Positions 35,890 through 44,534 of a stretch of 58,519 nt of DNA are shown in pieces; the stretch's first letter is position 1, and every line of letters starts with the position of its first letter. The notes under the pieces were generated by a model. That model had not been told where the DNA came from. It saw nothing but the letters and a program-made list of their open reading frames with translations, and ran no database searches. The stretch comes from Bacillus sp. EB600 (GTDB taxonomy: Bacteria > Bacillota > Bacilli > Bacillales > Cytobacillaceae). The DNA lies in the NCBI RefSeq assembly GCF_024494385.1, contig NZ_JAEVLT010000029.1:1-58519 (forward strand). The letters run 5' to 3'. The translations under genes were made by a program, and so were the position numbers.

Positions 35890-37074
35890 ATGGGAGAAGT
35901 CAAAGAGGTCATCATTGTAGGCGGTGGAATTGGCGGTTTAGCTGCTGCTCTAGGAATCGCAAAATTAGGAAAAAAAGTAACGCTACTCGAGCAGGCGCCA
36001 CAGTTTGGTGAGGTGGGAGCAGGATTACAGGTAGCCCCAAATGGATTGCGGGCACTTGATGCTTTGGGAGTATTGGACGAAGTCTATAAGCAAGCGGTAT
36101 TTCCTCGCCGTCATGTGTTCATGGACGCACTGAGCGGTAATGAGTTATCTGCCGTACAATTCGGAGATAAATTCCGTGAGAGCTTTGGGTATCCATACAT
36201 CGTTATTCATCGTTCGGATCTGCATAGTGTTTTACTGAAGGCTTGTCAATCTCTAGATAATGTTTCATTTTTGACTAATCATCGATTGGAATCCATTAAG
36301 GAATTCGATGATTATGTTGAATTACATTGTGAAAATGGTGCTGTACTAAAAGGAGAAACAGTAATCGGTGCGGATGGAATTCGTTCGAAGACACGTACAC
36401 TAGTCAGTCAAGCAGATCCAGTTACCTCTAAGTATGTGGCTTATCGCTTTACTGTTCCAAGTTCAGATATGACGATTGATATCAATTGGGATGAGAAATT
36501 CACGTGGATTGGGCCTGGCATTCATTTGGTTCAATATCCGGTGCGTCATAAGAATGTCATTAACCAAGTAGCGGTATTCAAAAGCTACAAATATAGTGAG
36601 AACTCTGATGATTGGGGCACGGAGGAAGAACTCCATCAAATGTTTGCAAATAGCTGCTCTACTATTAAGGAATCTCTCAAGTTTGCAGACCGCGGATTAA
36701 TCACAAAGCTATATGATATCGAACCGCTGGAAAAATGGTCAACGAATCGCGTGACGCTTTTGGGCGATAGTGCTCATGCAATGCTGCAATATTTGGCTCA
36801 AGGAGCTTGTCAGGCTCTTGAAGATGCCGTTTGTTTAACGGAAAAATTACGGGAGCATGGTTCAAATATAGCCAAAGCATTGGACGAATACCAACAAGAA
36901 CGCATTCCAAGAACGGCACAGGTTCAACGTGGTGCAAGGACCTGGGGAGAAATCAAGCATGCTGAAGATTCGGTTACCAGGCTTCTTCGCAATACAATTA
37001 TGCTGAATCGTTCCGCAGATGATTACGAATATTTGGAGTGGTTATATAAAGAGAGAAAGTTTTCCACTGTGTAA
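35890..37074 (+). CDS. FAD-dependent aromatic monooxygenase (3-hydroxybenzoate 6-hydroxylase-like)
   Basis: The 394-residue flavoprotein has the three class A monooxygenase motifs: GGGIGGLAAALGIAKLG with an acidic end (LLEQA) for FAD, the DG motif GADGIRSKTR, and the GD motif TLLGDSAHAMLQYLAQGACQALEDA. The stretch HAMLQYLAQGACQALEDAV is close to that of 3-hydroxybenzoate 6-hydroxylases. It would turn 3-hydroxybenzoate into gentisate, the substrate of the dioxygenase encoded just upstream. I start it at 35890, after ATGGGGTGATT. A salicylate-hydroxylase-type activity is the main alternative. Confidence 0.9.
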   Translation: MGEVKEVIIVGGGIGGLAAALGIAKLGKKVTLLEQAPQFGEVGAGLQVAPNGLRALDALGVLDEVYKQAVFPRRHVFMDALSGNELSAVQFGDKFRESFGYPYIVIHRSDLHSVLLKACQSLDNVSFLTNHRLESIKEFDDYVELHCENGAVLKGETVIGADGIRSKTRTLVSQADPVTSKYVAYRFTVPSSDMTIDINWDEKFTWIGPGIHLVQYPVRHKNVINQVAVFKSYKYSENSDDWGTEEELHQMFANSCSTIKESLKFADRGLITKLYDIEPLEKWSTNRVTLLGDSAHAMLQYLAQGACQALEDAVCLTEKLREHGSNIAKALDEYQQERIPRTAQVQRGARTWGEIKHAEDSVTRLLRNTIMLNRSADDYEYLEWLYKERKFSTV

Positions 37075-37179
37075 AACTTTGGAGATAACTTTTCACTCAA
37101 GTATTTAATAGGCTATATTCCTTTATACATTCTAGGAAATAGCCTTTACGTATACTTCTTTTTATTAGATTAGAATGAT

Positions 37180-37199
37180 TTGATATTATATAAATTCAA
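37180..37199. promoter_or_regulatory. TTGA-N12-TCAA dyad upstream of the second CoA-transferase
   Basis: TTGA (37180-37183), a 12-bp AT-only spacer, and TCAA (37196-37199) reproduce the dyad found upstream of 14121 (13899-13918). The site lies 14 bp before the start codon at 37214. It suggests that the same LysR protein controls both units (inference). Confidence 0.4.
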
Positions 37200-37213
37200 G
37201 GGCGTGATCATAC

Positions 37214-38425
37214 ATGAAAGTCAATAAAACAAGAGGTCCCTTAGAGGGTATTCGTATTCTCGATCTATCAACCGTTGTTGCTGCCCCTTATGGCGCTGCA
37301 CTTCTTGGTGATTTTGGGGCAGAAGTCATTAAAGTTGAAATGCCTGAAGTCGGCGATCCATTGCGAAATCTAGGTCCCTATTATAATGGGGAAGGACTAA
37401 GATGGCCGGGCATGTCTCGGAACAAGAAATCCATTACGTTGGATTTGCGTCAGGAAGAGGGCAAGGAAATACTAAGGAAGCTGGTTAGCAAATCGGATAT
37501 GGTCATTGAAAACTTCCGGACGGGTACACTGGAAAAATGGGGAATCGGCTATGAGGATCTAAAGCAATACAATCCCGATTTAGTAATGATCAGAGTAACA
37601 GGGTATGGACAGACAGGACCATATTCACACAAAGCAGGCTTCGGTACACCTGCTACAGCCTTCAGCGGTTTTACCTATTTACATGGATACCCCGATCGCC
37701 CGCCGATTAGCCCTTCTTTTTCCTTAACTGATTATGTGACAGGAATTTATGTTGCCTTTGCAGCGGTTACAGCTTTGTATCACAGAGATTGTCAAGATGA
37801 AGGGACAGGTCAATACGTAGATGTCAGCTTATATGAATCTATGTTCAGAATGATGGAATTCTTGATATCAGAATATGATCAGACTGGTAGCATCAAGGAG
37901 AGATCGCCAGGATTGAGTGGTCACTCAGCACCGGCCGGGAATTTCCTAACCAAGGACGGACATTGGATTATTTTGGTTACAAGCTCCGACAAAACCTTTG
38001 AGCGTTTGGCAAAAGTCATGAACCGGGAAGATATGCTGACGGATGAACGCTATCATACCAACTCGATTCGGTTGACGCGATTTGATGAAGTAAACGGGAT
38101 TGTCTCCGATTGGGTGAAGACGAAAACAAAAGATGAACTCCAGCAGCTTCTCGACGAAAGCGGTGTTCCGATGAGCAGCATCTATAGCATCAAGGATATC
38201 TTTGAAGATCCCCAGTACAAGGCGAGAGAAAATATTGTGGAGGTTGACCATCCACGACTGGGTAAAGTCAAGATCCCAGGCGTTGTTCCAAAGTTTTCTG
38301 AAACACCGGGTTCCATCAGGCAAATTGCACCGGAACTAGGCGAACATAATGAAGAAATTCTTATGAAACTATTGGAGCTGGATGAAGGAACCATTGCTAG
38401 TTTAAAAGAGAAAAAAGTGATATAA
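37214..38425 (+). CDS. class III CoA-transferase (CaiB/BaiF family), copy 2
   Basis: The 403-residue protein has the CaiB/BaiF pattern: IRILDLSTVVAAPYGAALLGDFGAEVIKVEMP and catalytic Asp173 in SLTDYVTG. It is related to the protein at 27787 but clearly diverged, so the two likely activate different acids. It opens a three-gene unit with an HMG-CoA-lyase-type enzyme and an aconitase. A TTGA-N12-TCAA dyad lies just upstream. One reading is activation of a citramalate-type acid for cleavage by the next enzyme (inference). AAGGGCGTGA is the likely ribosome binding site. Confidence 0.92.
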   Translation: MKVNKTRGPLEGIRILDLSTVVAAPYGAALLGDFGAEVIKVEMPEVGDPLRNLGPYYNGEGLRWPGMSRNKKSITLDLRQEEGKEILRKLVSKSDMVIENFRTGTLEKWGIGYEDLKQYNPDLVMIRVTGYGQTGPYSHKAGFGTPATAFSGFTYLHGYPDRPPISPSFSLTDYVTGIYVAFAAVTALYHRDCQDEGTGQYVDVSLYESMFRMMEFLISEYDQTGSIKERSPGLSGHSAPAGNFLTKDGHWIILVTSSDKTFERLAKVMNREDMLTDERYHTNSIRLTRFDEVNGIVSDWVKTKTKDELQQLLDESGVPMSSIYSIKDIFEDPQYKARENIVEVDHPRLGKVKIPGVVPKFSETPGSIRQIAPELGEHNEEILMKLLELDEGTIASLKEKKVI

Positions 38426-38439
38426 AGGAGTGTTCGAAC

Positions 38440-39381
38440 TTGGCTAGTAATAAAGAGGTTACGATTACCGAGGTTTGTCCAAGGGACGGGTTTCAAAGCG
38501 TCAGTGAGTGGATTCCAACGGAAGAAAAAGTCAGAATCATCAATCAATTAATTGATTGCGGCTACAAACAGATTGAGGTTACCTCATTTGTGCATCCTAA
38601 AGCGATTCCGCAATTGCAGGATGCGGATGAAGTATTGAAAAAAATCAAACGTTCAGAACATGTGAAGCTACGAGCACTGGTTCCCAATACACGTGGATTG
38701 GAGAGAGCCATTGCAGCTGGCGTGGACAAGGTGAAGCTGATGCTGTCCGCTTCTGATTCCCATAGTATAAGTAATGCTAACTGCAAGACGTTAGAGGCTT
38801 TTGAGAGGTTTGTACCGCTTGTTGAACTCACAGAAAAAAGCAGTATGAAGGTATCAGGTTCGATCTCTGTTGCGTTTGGCTGTCCTTATGAAGGTGAAAT
38901 TCCGGTTGAGCGTCTTGTGATGATATGTGAACGTTATCGTTCTTTAGGAATCAACGAAGTGTCACTTGCGGATACAACAGGTATGGCAAATCCAATAAGA
39001 ATAAAAAACAATGTTCGTGAATTAATAAGGAGATTTCCTGACTTCACTTTTTCCCTTCATCTTCATAATACAAGAGGCATGGCATTTGCCAATGCCGTCG
39101 CTGGATGGGAGGAAGGCATTGTTCATTTTGACAGCTCTGCAGGCGGATTGGGAGGCTGCCCGTACGCGCCAGGTGCAAGCGGTAATATCGCTTCAGAGGA
39201 TTTGATTCACGGATTTGAGGAAATGGGAATTCATACCGGTGTTTCTTTAGATCGTGTATTGGAGGTAGCAAAGGATATCCAGCAAAGTCTTCCACAATAT
39301 GTAGACAGCTTTCTTTTAAAAGCGGGCAAATGTTCGGATTTATCTGCCAGTCCAAAGGCTCAACAAAAAGTTAAGTTATAG
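38440..39381 (+). CDS. HMG-CoA lyase-family enzyme (copy 2)
   Basis: The 313-residue protein begins MASNKEVTITEVCPRDGFQS from a TTG start after AAAGGAG. Arg15-Asp16 is the standard active-site pair. HLHNTRG and GGLGGCPYAPGASGN supply the other metal and catalytic residues; one metal-site histidine pair reads SLHLHNT rather than the usual HDT. It cleaves a 3-hydroxyacyl-CoA with a tertiary carbinol, such as HMG-CoA or citramalyl-CoA. Located 14 bp after a CoA-transferase gene and 10 bp before an aconitase gene. Copy 1 at 28991 differs at position 16 (Glu). Confidence 0.9.
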   Translation: MASNKEVTITEVCPRDGFQSVSEWIPTEEKVRIINQLIDCGYKQIEVTSFVHPKAIPQLQDADEVLKKIKRSEHVKLRALVPNTRGLERAIAAGVDKVKLMLSASDSHSISNANCKTLEAFERFVPLVELTEKSSMKVSGSISVAFGCPYEGEIPVERLVMICERYRSLGINEVSLADTTGMANPIRIKNNVRELIRRFPDFTFSLHLHNTRGMAFANAVAGWEEGIVHFDSSAGGLGGCPYAPGASGNIASEDLIHGFEEMGIHTGVSLDRVLEVAKDIQQSLPQYVDSFLLKAGKCSDLSASPKAQQKVKL

Positions 39382-39391
39382 TTATGGAAGT

Positions 39392-42043
39392 TTGGTGATT
39401 ACAGTGTATCAGGAAATGTTAAATACTGCCTATGGACCGGTTCGCATTAATAGTCTGAAGTCGTTGGGACAAAGCGGAATGGTAAATGTGGATGACCTGC
39501 CATTTACGACGAAGATTTTGCTTGAATCGCTCATGCGAAATCAAAGCAGGCTTGGGCTTTCAGAACAGGATTTAATCCGGGTGGCTTCAAGTACAAGCTC
39601 CAATGAAACGGTTGAAATCTCGTTTTTGCCAACAAGAGTCATTATGCAGGATGCATCGGGTGTTCCAGCTTTAGTCGACTTTGCGTCGCTTCGTCAGCGA
39701 TTGCTCGAAGAAGGAATTGATCCCTATCAAGTAAATCCTGTCATTCCCGTTGATTTGGTTATCGATCATTCGGTTCAAGTAGATGATTTTGGATCGGCCT
39801 CGGCTTTTTCAAATAATCTTCATATGGAATATGAACGTAACCAAGAAAGGTACGAGTTTTTAAAATGGGCACAGCAATCATTTACAGGCTTTCGCGTCGT
39901 TCCGCCTGCTAATGGTATCATCCATCAAGTGAATTTGGAATGCCTGACCAAAGTTGTACAAGTAACGAATCAGGATCATGAGAAAGTGGTATATCCTGAA
40001 ATAATCATTGGCACGGACTCCCATACCACGATGGTGAATGCGTTAGGTGTGCTGGGCTGGGGGGTTGGAGGAATTGAAGCAGAGGCGGCCATGCTGGGGA
40101 CCCCTGTTAGTATGTCAGTGCCTAAAGTGGTGGGTGTCGAAATTATTGGCCAGCTGAATGAAGGAGTAACAGCGACGGATGTTGCTTTAACCTTAACCCA
40201 GCTCCTAAGAAAGTACAATGTCGTGGGCAAATTCGTCGAATTCTTTGGTCCCAGCCTGAAGTATCTTTCCCTCCCCGATCGGGCGACCATCTCCAATATG
40301 GCGCCAGAATATGGGGCAACCTGCGGCTTCTTTCCGGTTGATGAGGAGACGTTAAAATTTTTGCGTATGACGGGCAAACGGGATGAGGACGTGGACCTTG
40401 TCGAGAGATATTGCAAAGAACAAGGATTGTTCCATCAATCTGATTCAAATAGAAGAGTTTATTCAGACATTTTAACGTTTGATTTACAGTCGGTGGAGGC
40501 AAGTGTTTCGGGTCCAAAGCGACCGCAGGACAGAATGCCGATTTCTGCGGTGAGACAGTCTTTTCCTAAGCCCCTTTCCGCAGCCAAGCCTAACGGGGTG
40601 AGTAATCATGGAACAGAATTGAAGGATGGATCCATCGTAATTGCAGCTATCACAAGCTGTACGAATACATCAAACCCATTCAATATGATAGGTGCAGGGC
40701 TTTTGGCAAAGAAGGCGGTAGAGTGCGGTTTTACTGTACCAAAAACCATTCAGACTTCTTTGGCGCCTGGGTCGAAGGCGGTTACAGCTTACTTGCAAAA
40801 AGCAGGATTACTTCCATATTTAGAAAGGCTTGGTTTTTATCATGCCGGTTACGGATGTGCGGTATGTGTAGGCAACAGCGGAAAGCTGGATGAAGAAGTT
40901 GAAAAGGAAATTCTGGAGCGTGATTTGACGGTTGCGGCGGTATTAAGCGGAAACCGTAATTTTGAAGGAAGGATTCATTCCTTAGTCAAAGCAAACTATT
41001 TGGTCTCTCCTCCTTTAGTCATCGCCTTTGCTATCGCAGGCACGATGGATATTGATATGGAGTGCGAACCGCTTGGCCGAACGGCTGATGGAAAAGAGAT
41101 TTATTTGAAGGATATTTGGCCGAGTTCCGAGGAAATTGCCAGTCTGGTGGATTCTACCATTTCATCCGATCTATTTCGAGAAGCCTATGAAAATGTGTTT
41201 GAAGGAGACGAGAGATGGCAGGGTCTAAAATATGATGATGATCCGATTTTTAGATGGGATAATCGGTCCACTTACTTTAAAATGTCCCCTTTCTTCAAAG
41301 CGGAGCTCAATGAACACCAACCAGGAGATATTCACCAAGCTAGAGTCTTGTTAATGCTAGGTGATTCCATAACTACGGACCATATTTCTCCTGTCGGTCA
41401 CATCCCATATGAGAGTGCAGCCGGGCAATATCTTGTTGAGCAAGATGTCGAACTCGTAAATTTCAACTCTTACGGTTCTCGCCGAGGAAACCATGAGGTA
41501 CTTGTCAGGGGGACCTTTGCACATCCAAGGTTAAAGAATAAATTAATAGATAAGACAGGCGGTTTTACTCTCTATGTACCGAGCGGGGAAGAAATGGATG
41601 TCTATTCCGCATCCATAAGGTACCAACAGGAAAATACGCCTCTCATCATCTTAGCCGGCAAGGACTATGGAATGGGGAGTGCAAGGGATTGGGCAGCTAA
41701 GGGTACCTATCTTCTCGGCGTCAAGGCGGTCATCGCGGAAAGCTTTGAACGAATTCACCGTAGTAACTTAGCCATGATGGGGATTGTCCCCCTTCAATTT
41801 ATGGTTGGCGAAAACTATGGATCGATGAATCTGACCGGTCTAGAGACCTATTCCATTATAGGGTTGAACGAGCCACTCAATCCGTTCCAAAAGGTAAGGG
41901 TTGAAGCCATTAAACTGGATGGCTCAAGGACTTCGTTCCAGACAGTATTGCGTTTGGATACCCGCATGGAGATTGAGCTTTATTTGAAAAAGGGTGTTTT
42001 TCAAAATATCCTAGACCAATGGGAAGAGAGAGAAGAAGTTTAG
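39392..42043 (+). CDS. acnA: aconitase family hydratase (AcnA-like)
   Basis: The 883-residue protein is a full AcnA-type hydratase. It has GTDSHTTMVNALGVLGWGVGGIEAEAAMLG near residue 207 and the cluster cysteines AITSCTNTSNP and GYGCAVCVGNSG, and the swivel domain carries YGMGSARDWAAKG. Typical AcnA is about 900 residues. Aconitase isomerises citrate, and relatives act on 2-methylcitrate or hydrate citraconate and mesaconate. Its position after a CoA-transferase and lyase is unusual for a housekeeping gene and suggests a pathway role. Start codons TTG 39392, GTG 39395 and GTG 39404 are all possible; the last has the better-placed GGTGAT. Confidence 0.9.
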   Translation: MVITVYQEMLNTAYGPVRINSLKSLGQSGMVNVDDLPFTTKILLESLMRNQSRLGLSEQDLIRVASSTSSNETVEISFLPTRVIMQDASGVPALVDFASLRQRLLEEGIDPYQVNPVIPVDLVIDHSVQVDDFGSASAFSNNLHMEYERNQERYEFLKWAQQSFTGFRVVPPANGIIHQVNLECLTKVVQVTNQDHEKVVYPEIIIGTDSHTTMVNALGVLGWGVGGIEAEAAMLGTPVSMSVPKVVGVEIIGQLNEGVTATDVALTLTQLLRKYNVVGKFVEFFGPSLKYLSLPDRATISNMAPEYGATCGFFPVDEETLKFLRMTGKRDEDVDLVERYCKEQGLFHQSDSNRRVYSDILTFDLQSVEASVSGPKRPQDRMPISAVRQSFPKPLSAAKPNGVSNHGTELKDGSIVIAAITSCTNTSNPFNMIGAGLLAKKAVECGFTVPKTIQTSLAPGSKAVTAYLQKAGLLPYLERLGFYHAGYGCAVCVGNSGKLDEEVEKEILERDLTVAAVLSGNRNFEGRIHSLVKANYLVSPPLVIAFAIAGTMDIDMECEPLGRTADGKEIYLKDIWPSSEEIASLVDSTISSDLFREAYENVFEGDERWQGLKYDDDPIFRWDNRSTYFKMSPFFKAELNEHQPGDIHQARVLLMLGDSITTDHISPVGHIPYESAAGQYLVEQDVELVNFNSYGSRRGNHEVLVRGTFAHPRLKNKLIDKTGGFTLYVPSGEEMDVYSASIRYQQENTPLIILAGKDYGMGSARDWAAKGTYLLGVKAVIAESFERIHRSNLAMMGIVPLQFMVGENYGSMNLTGLETYSIIGLNEPLNPFQKVRVEAIKLDGSRTSFQTVLRLDTRMEIELYLKKGVFQNILDQWEEREEV

Positions 42044-43387
42044 CGCGGCGTAAAATCCAAAATCAAACGCGCATTTCACCTTCAAAACTTACTCTACAGA
42101 TAATAAGATCTCCAAATCTAGATTAAGTCCTGATACAAGTATGTCCTATTTTTAACCTCGACTAATTGGCCACACCAGAGCAGCCGAAATGTTCTTTACA
42201 GGCCGGAACAGGTAAACGCTTCCCGTACTCCTTAAGACGGCGAGACTTACGGCTCTAGGACATAAAAAAGGACGGCGAGGTTTACTCCTCTACCGTCTCT
42301 AGTGACTCATAAACTAACTCTTTCAGTTGTACTCTCCACGGAGCAAATTGTTCTTTTGGAGGAAGTTCTCCAGCAGGTATAAGAAGAAAAAGAAATCAAA
42401 CATCAAGTCAAGATTATACGGCTAATTGAAAGTGCTTTAGGCGTCTGTCAGTCAGAACAGATAGCATTATAGTCTTCCTACCTTCTATAGAAGTAATTGG
42501 AAATGCTAAAATCATCGTGTCGGCTTACGAGGATTTAATATTAAAGGGAAAAGCAATTACTTTTGGTGCGATTGTTTCGAGGTTGTTATTGTGGATGTAA
42601 AAACAGATAGTGTAAAAGTCGAAGGAAGTATTGATGAATTAGGGGATTTATGTATGGATAGAGAATCTTATATTGATATGTTTAAACGAGAAGCAAAATT
42701 CTTTATATTGATAATAATATTTCTAATGCGAAAGAGTATTATGATGAAGTTATAAGAAACCAATCTTGAACGGTTGCGTTAATTAAAGAAGAAATAATTA
42801 AAGATTGAAATCATATTCTAGTTATTCCATAAAAGGGCGCTTAACAGTAGCAACAAGGATAAGCGCTCATTTTCAATTTTGGGATCATAATTGAACAGCA
42901 ACTTTAAAGAAATCTGGATATTTATGTTAAAATTCAGGCGAAATTGTGAAGATATGTACTTAAACTCCCTCAGATAGATTCGATTTACTCGTAAATGCTC
43001 GCTTATTCGCAGGATTTCAAGCCACTTTTAAGAACACCATTTTCATTAACCAAATATCTCATAATAAATATTAGGCAATAATATTCAATAAAAAGTTTCT
43101 AGAACACAGATAGCGCAATTTATTAGGAATATTGGATTTCATTCATTGAACAAAGAAAAGCAAGAATTGCTAACTCAGTATGCGAATTTCAAGATTACGG
43201 ATAGGTGTCTATTTCGATTATTCTCAGCCTCTTCATTAGATACAGAAAATACTGAGTTTCTACAATATTAATATCAATCAAAAAAACGCCCCACTGACAT
43301 AAATTCAATCATCAGAGCGTTTTCGCCTTAGTTATAGATTCTCGAGTAAAAGTTTTCCAAAATAAGCTTTTATATATTAAAACTTTA
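42044..43387. other. 1.3-kb region of decayed coding sequence
   Basis: No intact gene. A plus-strand frame near 42590-42770 reads VDVKTDSVKVEGSIDELGDL… and is broken by a shift near 42700; its family is unknown. Hairpins lie at 42271-42297 (GACGG…CCGTC) and 42837-42868 (GCGCTTA…TAAGCGC). AAAACGCCCCACTGA…TCAGAGCGTTTT at 43283-43323 ends in a U-run when read on the minus strand, so it is a likely terminator for the permease gene at 43388-44440. Confidence 0.45.
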
Positions 43388-44440
43388 CTACACTGCTTGC
43401 TTGATTTTAGACAATCTCTTTTTTTCTCCCGAACGGTAAAACAATTTCATCAAAGGCAAAATTAAAATAAAGATGAACAGTAGCCTGAACGTTTGGAACA
43501 TCGAAACAAGCGAGATTTCTGCTTTAACTGCATCAGCTAATAATACCATTTGATCTAAGCCACCTGGGGCTGTGCTTAGAAAACTTGTAGCGAATGTTGT
43601 GTCCAATGCAAACGACATTAGAAAGCTTGAACCGAATGTTAGGGCAATCAGTGCAAATGCGCTGAAAATGCCGCCTAAAAGTACACGTACTGGAAGCTTA
43701 ATCATATGTGGCTTGAGCATTAGGCCAATATGGGCGCCGATTAGTAGCTGTGCGACGTTCATGAAAATGCCTGGTACTTGTGGCATTGTGATTGGTGTTG
43801 TGAGTTGCAACGTAATTACCAAAATAATGGGTGTGATGAAAAATGCGACAGGCAAATGGATGCGTTGCATTAAATGTGAGCATACCCATGCAAGTGCAAT
43901 TAATAATACTAAATTAATCGTTAGCTTCGCGTCTGTTGGCTGCTGCTTACTTATTACTTGTCCAGCGACGATAAACGGTACGAATACAACGACTAGTAAC
44001 AGCCGAATTACTTGAAAATAAGAAATAACGCCAATTTCTTCAACTTGTTCTTCTTCAGCAAATACAACGATTTGACCTAAACCGCCTGGGATAGCACCTA
44101 GTACAGCAGCTTTCATTGGGACCTTTGCCCATTTACTCGTTAAGTAGGCGATGCCAATTGATCCACCGATTAAAATAACGTTTAGCGTTATCATGTAAAA
44201 TAAAATAGAGCCCATCATGCCGAATAAATCGATGTTAAATTTTACACCTATTACGGTACCAACCATGACAACACCTAAATCACACATTTTGCCGGACCAT
44301 TTGAGTGGTCCTTTATAAACAAATTGGGCTAACATGACGACAACAATTGGGCCGAGCATCCATGGAATAGGGATGTGCAGCAAGCTAAAAATATAACCGC
44401 CAATTAAAGATAAAACTAATACCTTTAACATCGCCTTCAA
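43388..44440 (-). CDS. AbrB-family membrane protein (ammonia monooxygenase/AbrB duplication type)
   Basis: About 350 residues with 9-10 membrane helices in two related halves. Each half has the family's GxIPGGLGQIVVFAEE / STAPGGLDQMVLLAD pattern (about residues 115-135 and 285-300). These proteins are often annotated AbrB or 'ammonia monooxygenase' but are membrane proteins of unproven transport function. It is the last gene of the minus-strand meta-cleavage operon and might move an aromatic compound or product. I start it at the TTG at 44440 because GGAAGGGG lies 8 nt upstream and overlaps the GTG that opens the longest frame. Confidence 0.8.
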   Translation of the reverse strand: MKAMLKVLVLSLIGGYIFSLLHIPIPWMLGPIVVVMLAQFVYKGPLKWSGKMCDLGVVMVGTVIGVKFNIDLFGMMGSILFYMITLNVILIGGSIGIAYLTSKWAKVPMKAAVLGAIPGGLGQIVVFAEEEQVEEIGVISYFQVIRLLLVVVFVPFIVAGQVISKQQPTDAKLTINLVLLIALAWVCSHLMQRIHLPVAFFITPIILVITLQLTTPITMPQVPGIFMNVAQLLIGAHIGLMLKPHMIKLPVRVLLGGIFSAFALIALTFGSSFLMSFALDTTFATSFLSTAPGGLDQMVLLADAVKAEISLVSMFQTFRLLFIFILILPLMKLFYRSGEKKRLSKIKQAV

Positions 44441-44534
44441 CAGTAACACCCCTTCCTATAATAATATTCCAATTTACATTTATTACTTAAGAAACCACCA
44501 GCGTTCATTGTCATGAATACTGGTGGTTTAGTTA

